The notes below the pieces were generated by a model. It was not told where the DNA came from and did not search any database. It worked only from the letters and a program-made list of their open reading frames with translations. A stretch of 64,000 bases of DNA from CBDDKS01 sp965230335. GTDB taxonomy: Bacteria > Pseudomonadota > Gammaproteobacteria > Enterobacterales > Kangiellaceae. Shown here one piece after another: positions 54,614 to 63,733 of this stretch; position 1 is the stretch's first letter; the number at the start of each line of letters is the position of its first letter. The stretch spans positions 2,728,001-2,792,000 of the forward strand of contig CBDDKS010000006.1 of assembly GCA_965230335.1 (NCBI GenBank), in the 5' to 3' direction. The position numbers were made by a program, and so were the translations under genes.

Positions 54614-56737
54614 ATGTCTTTTTATAAAAGTAACTACTTTATTTTTTTAATATTTATCGTTTTATCTATTATCATTTATGCTATACGGAATACTAATAAA
54701 GTTGAAGAAAAAGTGATTGAATCTAATACAATCAATCATCAAACAGAAATAACAAACAGTGGCGAACAAAAAAAGAATGTAAGATTATCTAAAAGTGATC
54801 TTATCGAGCCATTGCCACAAGATGTGATGGACTATATTTTATCGTTAGATAAGAACAAAGCAAAGCTTCAACAAATTGACAATCTTAAAAGAAATAAACC
54901 AAAAAATCATTGTGATTCTAATTTTATTAAAGAGATGAAAATAGTAGATAAACTTAACGTGATAAGAAAACAAATTGAGGTGGATGATTATGAACCACTT
55001 TTTTATACATTATACAGTTTATTTGGCCTGAGCATTAAAGAGTATGATCTGATGGAAAATATTTTAGAACCTAAAGATTCAATTGATATATCAGAACTGA
55101 GCGAAGATAAAAAAAATATTCTTAGAAATATACCTGTTAATCCAAAAAGTAATAAGCGAGATACAGAATCTTTGTTATCCGTATTGAAAGAAAAAGAATT
55201 ACCTGCAAATCTTACAATTGCAGGAAGTAGCGTATTGTACTTTTTTGATTTAAACCGTATTAGCAATATTAGTGAGTTTAAAGAGGAGCTTAATGATATT
55301 GGTGTCCAGTTGACTCTATATGATTTGATGCAATATATTTTCCATTATGCGCCTCCATCAAGCCTTGTAAGCCTTAATGAGGAGCACAATAGGGAGCAGT
55401 ATTTTCATGATATTACTATTTTATTTGATGATTTAAATTTAACTTATATTCATCTTTCAGGAATATATGAAATTTTTTTAACAAGTGTTATATCTTTAGG
55501 CAATGTAGAGTTACTGCAGTGGTTAAAAAATAGAGGAATGAAATTTAATAGAATGAGGTTTAATAACTCGTTTTTAAATTCAGATAATGGGTTTCGGGAA
55601 ATGAATATTATGGATACTTATTTATTAAAAGAACACTTTTTTGACCATGAAAACATTCGAAACACTCAAGATGTATTACAATATTTGATTGAACATAATG
55701 ATTTTCAAATGTCTGAATCAGCGTTACAAACATACTTAAAAACCTCTGATGATAATGTTATTAAAGGAATGCTTGAAGAAAGCCTTACAGTAAAACAAGA
55801 TTACAAAATAGATATTTTTGATTATATAAAACAGAATAATATAGATGTTGAAAAATATGAAAAAATGCTCGATGTTACACCGGATGAAAAAAGAAAGCTT
55901 GTTAAAATGAGAGAAAAAACGAATGCTTGTGTTATTGATTATCAATTTCAATTAGAACAATGGAAAGAAAGTAACAAAAATGAAGTTGAAAGGGTGAATG
56001 TAGGTAAAAATTGGGATGATTTTTTTTCTGTTTTGCATAAAGAGTATATCGACGTAATAAAAAATTTGACACAATGGATAATCAAAAATGAAAGCAAGGG
56101 TTTATCCTTGCGCGAATTAGAGATTTACCTGTTATCGAAAGAACAATCTCTTTTCTTATTTAGAAAGTATATTTATTTTCTCAATCATTATTTTTATTCA
56201 TATATGCATTATGATAATATCGGTAGCCGTGAGAATGAAATTTTAAAGTATCCAAAAGCAACATATAGTCATAATTTAAGCTATCCATTGTTTGTTATGT
56301 TGGTCCAAGAAAGTAGTGCCATCATGGATTTTTTAATCAAGGATAATTTATCCAATGAAAGCTTTCCTGAAGCCTGGTTTTCTGCATTATTTATGTTAAA
56401 TAATATGAATAGAGATTTACCCAGTATTGACTTTTTTGAGTATCTACAAACACAAGGAGTAGATTTAAATATGACAGGACCTTATGGTGAAACCTTACTA
56501 TTAGTTTCGGTCATCCATAATAACAAACGCTTAACACAGTATTTATTGAATCAAAATATAACTATAAATGCTAATAGAAGAGTATTTAATGCCTTGGATT
56601 ATGCCTTATTACATTATAATGCTAAAGATACGGATATATTAGATATGTTGTTATCATCAGGCATTGTTATTGATGATGTTCATAAAAAGATTATCCAAGA
56701 TCTTAAATTAGAAAGTTTTCTTAAGAAATTTAAGTAA
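54614..56737 (+). CDS. Membrane-anchored protein with C-terminal ankyrin-like repeats, unknown function
   Basis: A 707-residue protein with an N-terminal hydrophobic segment (FIFLIFIVLSIIIYAI) that is probably an anchor or uncleaved signal. The body is helical, charged and rich in Asn, Lys and Ile, with no motif I recognise. Near the C-terminus, GPYGETLLLVSVIHNNKRLTQ with LLNQNITINAN, and FNALDYALLHYNAKDTDILDMLL, read as two to three ankyrin-like repeats; VELLQWLKNRGMKFN in the middle may be another. It has its own ribosome site and a clear terminator after it. The low GC content and lack of recognisable relatives suggest an accessory gene. Confidence 0.6.
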   Translation: MSFYKSNYFIFLIFIVLSIIIYAIRNTNKVEEKVIESNTINHQTEITNSGEQKKNVRLSKSDLIEPLPQDVMDYILSLDKNKAKLQQIDNLKRNKPKNHCDSNFIKEMKIVDKLNVIRKQIEVDDYEPLFYTLYSLFGLSIKEYDLMENILEPKDSIDISELSEDKKNILRNIPVNPKSNKRDTESLLSVLKEKELPANLTIAGSSVLYFFDLNRISNISEFKEELNDIGVQLTLYDLMQYIFHYAPPSSLVSLNEEHNREQYFHDITILFDDLNLTYIHLSGIYEIFLTSVISLGNVELLQWLKNRGMKFNRMRFNNSFLNSDNGFREMNIMDTYLLKEHFFDHENIRNTQDVLQYLIEHNDFQMSESALQTYLKTSDDNVIKGMLEESLTVKQDYKIDIFDYIKQNNIDVEKYEKMLDVTPDEKRKLVKMREKTNACVIDYQFQLEQWKESNKNEVERVNVGKNWDDFFSVLHKEYIDVIKNLTQWIIKNESKGLSLRELEIYLLSKEQSLFLFRKYIYFLNHYFYSYMHYDNIGSRENEILKYPKATYSHNLSYPLFVMLVQESSAIMDFLIKDNLSNESFPEAWFSALFMLNNMNRDLPSIDFFEYLQTQGVDLNMTGPYGETLLLVSVIHNNKRLTQYLLNQNITINANRRVFNALDYALLHYNAKDTDILDMLLSSGIVIDDVHKKIIQDLKLESFLKKFK

Positions 56738-56851
56738 AAACGACCTTAAATAATTCTTGTTATGTTTCATTGAATATTACTCCATAAGGTCAGAGCTATG
56801 ATTTGAGATATCAAGTGACTTTCTAACCCAGGGATTAACTCAATATATAAG

Positions 56852-56873
56852 AGCCGCGTTAAGCGGCTTTTTT
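56852..56873 (+). terminator. Rho-independent terminator
   Basis: Stem agccgc/gcggct with loop gttaa and a T-run, 115 bp after the ankyrin-like gene. It is the only signal I see in 56738-57100. Confidence 0.9.
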
Positions 56874-57100
56874 ATTGGTATTCGATAGTATAAGAAATCT
56901 GCCATTGATTTTGTAAGACATTGTCTATTTTATGCTTAGGATAATTTCGTTTTTTAGGGTGTTTATTGATTAATCTAAGCAGCTTTGTTAGTGTAACCGT
57001 TTGATTTAAATTGATAATTTTGGATGCGTATGTTTTTCTTAGTGGAAAGAGATGTTTTAATGAGTTGATTCATGTCCAAAATCTATCAAAATAAATAGGT

Positions 57101-57335
57101 AACTTCAGCTGCGCATAGGAAAAGTTTTTCCAACACTCTGCTTTTAGCGCTTATCAGCGTTAAACTTGTTCGAAATAGCTGGTTATTCCTTCACAAGTTT
57201 GCCTTGCTAATCACAAAAATCAAAGTATTGGTATGACTTTTGACTGAATATAGGTTTTAAATCTTTACCGTATAACGTTTGTTGGTTGATTCATATGTAA
57301 AATAATGTGAACTTTTCTTATGCGCAGCTGAGGTC
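57101..57335. mobile_element. MITE-like element, copy 2 (235 bp)
   Basis: This is the second copy of the element at 15611-15844, in the same orientation, alignable along its full length with scattered substitutions. The terminal inverted repeats are aacttcagctgcgcatagg and cttatgcgcagctgaggtc. aggt at 57097-57100 and 57336-57339 is a 4-bp target duplication, different in sequence from that of copy 1. The nested 16-bp inverted repeat is degraded (about 57133-57148 with about 57218-57233) while the central hairpin is kept. It lies in the promoter region of the following hydrolase gene. Confidence 0.8.
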
Positions 57336-57443
57336 AGGTAACAAAAAAATTCATCATTCTTTAACCCAAATGATGCTAATACATCATTGGGTTTCAATAA
57401 GACGTAAAAACAATAATTGTATTGTTTTGGAGACACAGGGTAA

Positions 57444-59351
57444 ATGCAGATGTTAAAACAGTTGTTCCTATTCATAACCGTCATTTTTATTATGCCAGCA
57501 ACTTATAGTGCAAGCTTGGCATTTGAAAAAGGTATTGGCTGGTATTCATTTCGGGACTTAACTTCTTCGGAGTTTTCCAAAAAATTTAAACAATATAAAG
57601 AGAAAGGATATATGATGATTGACATTGATGTGTATAAAGTGGGTTCAGCTTTACGCTACTCAATGATATGGCGTGAAAACACAGAGCAGCGTGGGTGGGC
57701 AGAATTTCGTAATATGTCGAGTGAAACCTATTCAAAAAAATGGAAAGAATTTCGTGATAAAGGGTATCGTCCTCATGATATTGAAAGTTATCGAATAAAT
57801 GGTCAACAAAAGTATGCAGGCATTTGGGTACAAAATAAAGAAGGTTATTCCTGGTCATCAAAGAGAAACTTGAAAGCCAGTGAGTATGGTGAATATTTTA
57901 AAACGCAGAAGTCAAAGGGACGTAGAATGATTGATATGGAGGCCTACCAAACTTCAGGTGGCTTACGTTATTCTGCGATTTGGGTACAAAATAAAGAAAA
58001 CATTTCGTGGGCGCAATATAGGGATATGTCTCGTTCAGCTTATCAAAAGAAAATTGATGACTACACAAAGAAAGGTTATATCGTTGTTGACTATGAAACC
58101 TATCGATCTAATGGTAAACGTCGTTATGCTGCAATTTGGGAAAAACGTTCAGGTTATGCTTATCAGGTAAGAACGAATCGAACTGAAAAAGAATATGCTA
58201 ACTTATGGCGTGAATATCGGGATGAAGGTTATCGATTATTGGATTTTGAAAGACAGGGCTCTGATTACGCAGGTGTTTGGATAGAAAATGCTTCCCGTTA
58301 TCGTTACAGTAAAAAGAAAAAAATTGATAATCTGATGAAAAAATATCGGAAAGATAATAATCTTCCGGGTATTTCTGTTGCTATTGTAAAACATGGAAAA
58401 ATGATTTATCAGAAAGGTTTTGGATGGGCTGATAAAGAAAAGAAAAAAGTAGCTCATGCTAAAACGATATATAGTGCGGCATCGATTTCAAAAGTGATTG
58501 GTGGTACTCTTGCTACTAAATTGCATGATGAACAACGTTTAAGGAATGGTAAAAAAATTCAATTAAACCTGAATGATAGAACGAGAAAATATTTGATTAA
58601 TGTCGCACGAAGCAATGGTGATAGAGTGACTCTACCGGCTCGTCATAAACATACGCTTAAACAATTATTTGCTCATTTAGGTTGTATTCAACATTATTCA
58701 GGCCCTGAGCCTGATAATGGACATTATGTAAGAGCCATTGATGCTTTACCTGATATTTGGAATGCAGACTTTGTGTCACCCTGCACTCGAGGAACAACCA
58801 GAAGTTATTCTACCCATGCACTGACCTATATCGCTGCTGTTTTGGAAAAAGTGACGGGCAAAACCTCTGCACAATTAATTCGTTCAGAATTAGCGAAACC
58901 TTACCAATTATCCAGCATGCGTGCTTTATGGGGAAGTACAACCGTTCCTGCAAACTATGAGCGTGCAGTACCTTATAAAGATAACAACTCTCCAACATCG
59001 ACTTCAGATAATAGCTGGAAAATTTTCGGTGGTGGTATAGAAGCATCACCACTTGATTTAGCTTGGTTTGGATGGAAGTTATTGGATGGAAAAATTGTTC
59101 AGGCTAAAACAAGAGATAATCTGCTTTGGAAACGTGTCAATGCAAATCAGGTCAATGGCATTGCATGGGAAGTACGTACAAGAGATGGCAAAAATGTTGC
59201 CGAACACAGTGGTTCATGGACAGGTGCTATGACTCGTTTGCGCATTTATAGAGATGATGGGTTAGTCATTGCCTTAATGAGTAACCGACGAGATCATACG
59301 GTTGGCAGTTTATCCAGTTTGGCATCTGATATAGCTGATGAAGTTTTATAA
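57444..59351 (+). CDS. Secreted serine hydrolase (beta-lactamase fold) with N-terminal tandem repeats
   Basis: A 635-residue protein with a signal peptide ending near TYSAS. Residues about 28-285 are five to six repeats of about 48 residues, each with a W-x-x-[FY]-R-[DN] start and an R-Y-[AS]-x-I-W end; they match what I recall of the polyglycine-hydrolase-like (BTRD1) repeat. Residues about 295-635 are a class C beta-lactamase-like domain with SISK (Ser347, Lys350), Tyr455-Ser-Thr and HSG (588-590). All three active-site motifs are present. Such proteins are secreted esterases or peptidases; fungal relatives cut polyglycine linkers of plant chitinases. The bacterial substrate is unknown. MITE copy 2 ends 108 bp upstream. 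Confidence 0.8.
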   Translation: MQMLKQLFLFITVIFIMPATYSASLAFEKGIGWYSFRDLTSSEFSKKFKQYKEKGYMMIDIDVYKVGSALRYSMIWRENTEQRGWAEFRNMSSETYSKKWKEFRDKGYRPHDIESYRINGQQKYAGIWVQNKEGYSWSSKRNLKASEYGEYFKTQKSKGRRMIDMEAYQTSGGLRYSAIWVQNKENISWAQYRDMSRSAYQKKIDDYTKKGYIVVDYETYRSNGKRRYAAIWEKRSGYAYQVRTNRTEKEYANLWREYRDEGYRLLDFERQGSDYAGVWIENASRYRYSKKKKIDNLMKKYRKDNNLPGISVAIVKHGKMIYQKGFGWADKEKKKVAHAKTIYSAASISKVIGGTLATKLHDEQRLRNGKKIQLNLNDRTRKYLINVARSNGDRVTLPARHKHTLKQLFAHLGCIQHYSGPEPDNGHYVRAIDALPDIWNADFVSPCTRGTTRSYSTHALTYIAAVLEKVTGKTSAQLIRSELAKPYQLSSMRALWGSTTVPANYERAVPYKDNNSPTSTSDNSWKIFGGGIEASPLDLAWFGWKLLDGKIVQAKTRDNLLWKRVNANQVNGIAWEVRTRDGKNVAEHSGSWTGAMTRLRIYRDDGLVIALMSNRRDHTVGSLSSLASDIADEVL

Positions 59352-59484
59352 TTAAATATCTTTATTTGAATTGTTTTAATGATTTTTTCAGACATCCATT
59401 CAAGAATAAGGCGATAATTTTTTTATAATAATAAAACTGTAAAATAAGTAGGTTAATTTTTTTCTCACTAACTTGATAGTGACG

Positions 59485-59513
59485 CAATATTTAATTTTTT
59501 ATTATAAATATTG
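59485..59513 (+). promoter_or_regulatory. AT-rich inverted repeat just before a ribosome-binding site
   Basis: caatattta and taaatattg form a perfect 9-bp stem around an 11-base loop. It ends 3 bp before the ggggg ribosome site of the Cys-rich gene. It may be a regulator site or an mRNA leader hairpin. Confidence 0.35.
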
Positions 59514-59527
59514 TTGGGGGAGTGGTT

Positions 59528-59911
59528 ATGAGAAAAATAATAAAGAAGACATCCATTTGTCAGTTGTTTATCTTTTTTGTTGTGTGTATCACACAAGTTT
59601 CCGCAGAAAATTGTTGTTGTATCGGTTTAAATAATTCGTGTTTCGATTTTCCAAGTGAATCTGCTTGTGCTTTAGCAACCAATGGACAAGGTTTTTTTCA
59701 GGCCGATTATCAATGTGTCAGTGCCAATCAGCCGAAGTGTGTCAAAAAATTTGGTTCAGGCACTTTGTCTTGCACAGAAAGTAACGGTGAGTTAACGTGC
59801 TTATTTTATAAGAAGGTTCCAGCTATGGGACATTATTTTCTTATAATATTGTGTTTGTTTTTAGGATTAATGGTTATTTTTAGAACAAAGCTATTACTCA
59901 GGCAAAGCTAA
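59528..59911 (+). CDS. Small Cys-rich exported protein with sorting-signal-like C-terminus
   Basis: A 127-residue protein. The ATG at 59528 follows a strong gggggag site; an in-frame GTG at 59522 is less likely. It has a signal peptide (to about VSAEN), then about 10 Cys residues, including a CCC, within roughly 70 residues. The C-terminus is KVPAMGHYFLI, a hydrophobic helix and a basic end (FRTKLLLR). The VPxMG-helix-basic order recalls IPTL-CTERM and related exosortase/archaeosortase tails, although the motif is not canonical. It may otherwise be a plain C-terminal membrane anchor. It overlaps the convergent E2 gene by 18 bp. Confidence 0.6.
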   Translation: MRKIIKKTSICQLFIFFVVCITQVSAENCCCIGLNNSCFDFPSESACALATNGQGFFQADYQCVSANQPKCVKKFGSGTLSCTESNGELTCLFYKKVPAMGHYFLIILCLFLGLMVIFRTKLLLRQS

Positions 59912-61654
59912 ATCTTGCATTAAAGCTGCTAGAAAACGAGCGGCTTCTCCTCCTGTACAGGCTCTATGATCAAAGGTTAAAGATAATGGCAATAATTTTT
60001 GTTCTTTAATGTCACCATCGATAATCTGTAATTCTTTTCGGAAGCGACCTGTTCCTAAAATAGCAACTTGGGGAGGGGAGACCATAGGTGTGCCATAACG
60101 TCCGGCAATGGAACCAAAATTGGATAAGGTAATGGTTGCATGGGACATGTCGGCAGGTTTTATGGTTTTTTCCGCGACTTTTTCTCTTAAGCTTTGTACA
60201 GCTGCTCTTGATTCGGTGAGTGATAATGTTTCTGCCTGTTTAACAACGGGTACATATAATCCAGCTGGGGTGTCTATGGCAATGCCTATATGAACCTGCT
60301 GATGTAAATAGCGCGCCATTTTGCCAGCATCAAACCAAGCATTGAGTGCAGGCTCTGACTGACAGGCAAAAACCAAAGCACGAATATAACGGGCCAGTGC
60401 ATCGGTACCTGGTGGCCAGGCAGAAATATTGACATCTTCAACCAGAGTGGTTGCTGCAACCTGTGCGTGGCTTTGTGCCATACCTAATGCCATGGCACCA
60501 CGAGCACCTCTGACTTTGGTTTCATCAATGAATGGTTTCATGGACTCAGGAATATCAACAACGACTTGTGGTGTTGATGAGGTTTCCGTTTGCTGACTTT
60601 GGCGTGGATGCTTATTGGCATGTTCTACATCATGACGAGTAATGGAACCTTTGTAACCTGAAGCCTGACAGTGACTTAAATCAACGCCGAGTCGTCCAGC
60701 TAACGCTCTGACAGCTGGCGATGCTTTAAAACCTAATGGACTTTTTGTTGCAGATGAGGCAGAGGATGTTACTGTAGTTGATGTGATATGGGATGCTGTT
60801 TTTTTATGGTTACTCAGTGGTGCACTGCCATTTTTTGCGGCTGTTTTAATATCGGCCTGAGTCAATTGTCCTTGAGGACCTGTACCTGCAACTTGCTTCC
60901 AGTCAACTTTTAATTTGCGGGCCAATGCCTGAATGACGGCATTGGCTGATTCGGTTTTAACTTGATTGCCAACTTCAACGGCACCAACAACGGTTGCCGC
61001 ATCGGGTGACGAAGATGCTGTATTTGTTGTGGTGTTTTCAGATGAAGTGGTACTTGTCGTAGAAGCCGTATTATCAACGAAAGCCATCAGAGGAGACCCT
61101 ACAGCGATGACATCACCAGCTTGTCCAAAGAGTTTGGCAATTTGTCCTGATTGAGGTGCCGGGACTTCAACAACGGCTTTTGCCGTTTCCACTTCAACCA
61201 TGGGTTGATCCAGTGTCACTTTTTCTTTTTCTTCCACAAGCCAGCGTACAATTTCTGCATCCGGCAAACCTTCACCCAAATCGGGAAGCATAAAAGTTTT
61301 TAGACCAGATGTGGCTTGTTGACTGGATGGCTCTTGCGTAGAAGAGGAAGCGTCAGTCGGTTGATGAGTATTTTGTGAATCCGTTTCTGAATGTTTTACG
61401 TTGTTTTGTCCAGAGTCCTGCTCTAATTCGAATTCAACCAATGGGGCACCCACCTCTATGACATCACCTGGCTGGGCAAATAAACGTGATATTTTTCCAG
61501 TGTAAGGAGAGGGCACTTCAACAACGGCTTTTGCAGTTTCCACTTCAACCATGGGTTGATCAAGGGTAACACTATCACCTTCATTGACGAGCCAGCGTAC
61601 AACTTCAGCGTCAGGTAAACCTTCTCCTAAATCGGGTAATGTAAATAGTTTCAT
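59894..61654 (-). CDS. 2-oxoacid dehydrogenase E2 (dihydrolipoamide acyltransferase)
   Basis: 586 residues. Two lipoyl domains (1-79 and 118-195) each have the VETAKAVVEV site, with Lys42 and Lys159 to be lipoylated. Two peripheral-subunit-binding-like domains follow (about 235-274 and 310-350), where one is usual. The acyltransferase domain (about 370-586) ends in DHRACTGGEAARF: His563 is kept, but the usual Asp of HxxxDG is Thr567. E2 is the core of the complex, moving acyl groups from E1 to CoA. It overlaps E1beta by ATGA. The order E1alpha, E1beta, E2 fits a heterotetrameric pyruvate or branched-chain complex. Its substrate is not decided by sequence, and no E3 gene is in view. Confidence 0.93.
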   Translation of the reverse strand: MKLFTLPDLGEGLPDAEVVRWLVNEGDSVTLDQPMVEVETAKAVVEVPSPYTGKISRLFAQPGDVIEVGAPLVEFELEQDSGQNNVKHSETDSQNTHQPTDASSSTQEPSSQQATSGLKTFMLPDLGEGLPDAEIVRWLVEEKEKVTLDQPMVEVETAKAVVEVPAPQSGQIAKLFGQAGDVIAVGSPLMAFVDNTASTTSTTSSENTTTNTASSSPDAATVVGAVEVGNQVKTESANAVIQALARKLKVDWKQVAGTGPQGQLTQADIKTAAKNGSAPLSNHKKTASHITSTTVTSSASSATKSPLGFKASPAVRALAGRLGVDLSHCQASGYKGSITRHDVEHANKHPRQSQQTETSSTPQVVVDIPESMKPFIDETKVRGARGAMALGMAQSHAQVAATTLVEDVNISAWPPGTDALARYIRALVFACQSEPALNAWFDAGKMARYLHQQVHIGIAIDTPAGLYVPVVKQAETLSLTESRAAVQSLREKVAEKTIKPADMSHATITLSNFGSIAGRYGTPMVSPPQVAILGTGRFRKELQIIDGDIKEQKLLPLSLTFDHRACTGGEAARFLAALMQDLALPE

Positions 61655-62631
61655 CGGTACTCCATAAGACGTTTGGCTTCTTTAACAACACGTGCCACAT
61701 TAGGCATATATTGTTTTTCTAATCGATAAAAAGGCATCACCGTATCATAACCAGAAACACGGCCAATCGGTGCCAATAAAGAAAACAATGCTTTTTCGGC
61801 AAGTTCAGCAGCAATTTCAGATCCAAGAGAACCTGCTTTGGGGGCTTCCTGAATGATCATGGCACGTCCTGTTTTTTCGACAGACTCAACAATCGTTTCA
61901 ATATCCAGAGGGTTTACAGTTGCCACATCAATGACTTCTGCACTGATGCCGGATTGTGCCAATTGCTCTGCCGCCTGATGTGTTTCATGTAACATGGCGC
62001 CCCAGCTAATGAGTGTGATATCAGACCCTTCTCTGTCAACGAAGCAACAGCCAAGAGGGTAGTCCTCACCATTGTCATCAATAGCATGTTTTACTATTCG
62101 ATATACGCGTTTAGGTTCAAGGAATATCACCGGATCAGGATCCCGGATTGCTGCAAGCATCAAACCATAGGCTCTGGATGGATTCGAAGGAATCACGACT
62201 TTTAAGCCCGGAATATGAGCGAATAAAGCTTCGGTACTTTCTGAATGATGTTCTGGTGCATGAATGCCACCGCCATAGGGTGCACGGAGTACCAAAGGCA
62301 GATGTAAACGGCCACGGGTTCTGTGTCTTAATCGTGCCATATGGGCAATGATGTGTTCTACAGCAGGAAAGATAAATCCCATAAATTGTATTTCAGCAAT
62401 AGGCTTGATACCTTGTGCTGCCATACCGATAGAAAGTCCTGCAATCATGGATTCTGCCAGAGGTGTATCTATGACTCGTTCTTTACCAAAGGTTTGTTGT
62501 AAGCCATCAGTTGCTCGGAAAACACCGCCATTGACACCAACATCTTCACCCATCACCATAACGTCTGGGTCCTGTGCCATTTCGTAAGACATGGCAAGGT
62601 TAACCGATTCAATCAAAGTAAGTTCTGACAT
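61651..62631 (-). CDS. 2-oxoacid dehydrogenase E1 beta subunit
   Basis: 326 residues from the ATG at 62631, which follows gggag and lies one base after the E1alpha stop. The open frame runs further upstream inside E1alpha, but that part is not family-like. Family blocks are NLAMSYEMAQDPDVMVMGEDVG, RVIDTPLAESMIAG, GGGIHAPEHHSES and VIFLEPKRVYR. With E1alpha it decarboxylates a 2-oxoacid using thiamine diphosphate. The GEDVG Glu activates the cofactor. Confidence 0.96.
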   Translation of the reverse strand: MSELTLIESVNLAMSYEMAQDPDVMVMGEDVGVNGGVFRATDGLQQTFGKERVIDTPLAESMIAGLSIGMAAQGIKPIAEIQFMGFIFPAVEHIIAHMARLRHRTRGRLHLPLVLRAPYGGGIHAPEHHSESTEALFAHIPGLKVVIPSNPSRAYGLMLAAIRDPDPVIFLEPKRVYRIVKHAIDDNGEDYPLGCCFVDREGSDITLISWGAMLHETHQAAEQLAQSGISAEVIDVATVNPLDIETIVESVEKTGRAMIIQEAPKAGSLGSEIAAELAEKALFSLLAPIGRVSGYDTVMPFYRLEKQYMPNVARVVKEAKRLMEYR

Positions 62632-62632
62632 A

Positions 62633-63697
62633 TTATGCTCCCTTTGCTTCGCTACGTTGCTGTTGAGTGCGTTCTGGTAGTTCTGCATACAGCGAATCAA
62701 ACATGGCTTCAACCGGTTCTTTGTCTAAATTTAAATAGCCATCAACAGCTGTCTGTACTTCTTCGTTGACGGACTCAATTAATGCGGCTTCTTTTTCTTC
62801 ATTCCATATGTTGAGAAATCCCATATATTTTTTTAAACGTAAAATAGGTTCTTTTTTCCAACCATCATCTAACTCACCGTCAGGTCGATAGCGTTTGGCA
62901 TCGTCGGCTGTGGTGTGATCGCACAGACGTAAACTGATACACTCTATGAGGGTTGCACCCTCTCCCCGACGTGCTTTTTGTAAAGCCAAGTCTGTAAAAT
63001 GTCTTACGGCAATAATATCATTACCATCTATCTGGATACCTTCGATACCTGCTGCAATCGCCTTTTGAGCATAGGTTTGGCAGGCAGTTTGAATTTCGGA
63101 AGGAACAGAAATGGCCCACTGATTGTTATTAATCATAAACACCACACCTAAATTCCATATACCGGCAACATTCAGCGCTTCATAAAAATCGCCTTCTGAA
63201 GTACCGCCTTCACCAATTTCCGTAACCGCGGCTCTTGCCTGATTTCGAAGTTGGAAAGCCTTGGCAACTCCGGCAGCATGTAAACACTGATTACCAATAG
63301 GGATACAAATAGGAAAATCTTCCCGGGCATTTTGAAAGTCTGACCCCCGTTCATCACCGCCCCAATAAGTCAGTATCTCCTTTAAAGTGACACCATGTTG
63401 CAACATGGCTGCCTGGCTGCGATAGTAAGGCACCAGAACATCTTCGGTTTGCATGACTGAGCCATAACCCACACCGATAGCTTCCTGGCCTAATGCAGCA
63501 GGGTAAGTGCCCATTTTACCGGTTCTTTGTAATGAATAGGCTTTGTTATCCAATTGTCGGACAATATGCATTCTTCTGTACAAATCAATGAGTGTATTGG
63601 CGTCCTTTGCAAATTCAGGTAAATCGTCAGAGGTGGGGCGTCCATTATCATCAATAAACTGATGATAGTGAATCTCAAAGTGAGTCGTTTGTGTCAA
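62633..63697 (-). CDS. 2-oxoacid dehydrogenase E1 alpha subunit
   Basis: About 354 residues. The thiamine diphosphate motif is GEGGTSEGDFYEALN...NNNQWAIS, and the phosphorylation-loop region HTTADDAKRYR matches branched-chain/pyruvate E1alpha proteins. No ATG begins the frame: candidates are TTG at 63733 and TTG at 63697. The latter has ggag 8 bases upstream and is chosen. A TTG start may keep the level of the first subunit low. It is the first gene of the E1alpha-E1beta-E2 operon. Confidence 0.94.
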   Translation of the reverse strand: MTQTTHFEIHYHQFIDDNGRPTSDDLPEFAKDANTLIDLYRRMHIVRQLDNKAYSLQRTGKMGTYPAALGQEAIGVGYGSVMQTEDVLVPYYRSQAAMLQHGVTLKEILTYWGGDERGSDFQNAREDFPICIPIGNQCLHAAGVAKAFQLRNQARAAVTEIGEGGTSEGDFYEALNVAGIWNLGVVFMINNNQWAISVPSEIQTACQTYAQKAIAAGIEGIQIDGNDIIAVRHFTDLALQKARRGEGATLIECISLRLCDHTTADDAKRYRPDGELDDGWKKEPILRLKKYMGFLNIWNEEKEAALIESVNEEVQTAVDGYLNLDKEPVEAMFDSLYAELPERTQQQRSEAKGA

Positions 63698-63733
63698 AAT
63701 AGTATCTCCACGAGTCAATTGATTATTTAACAA

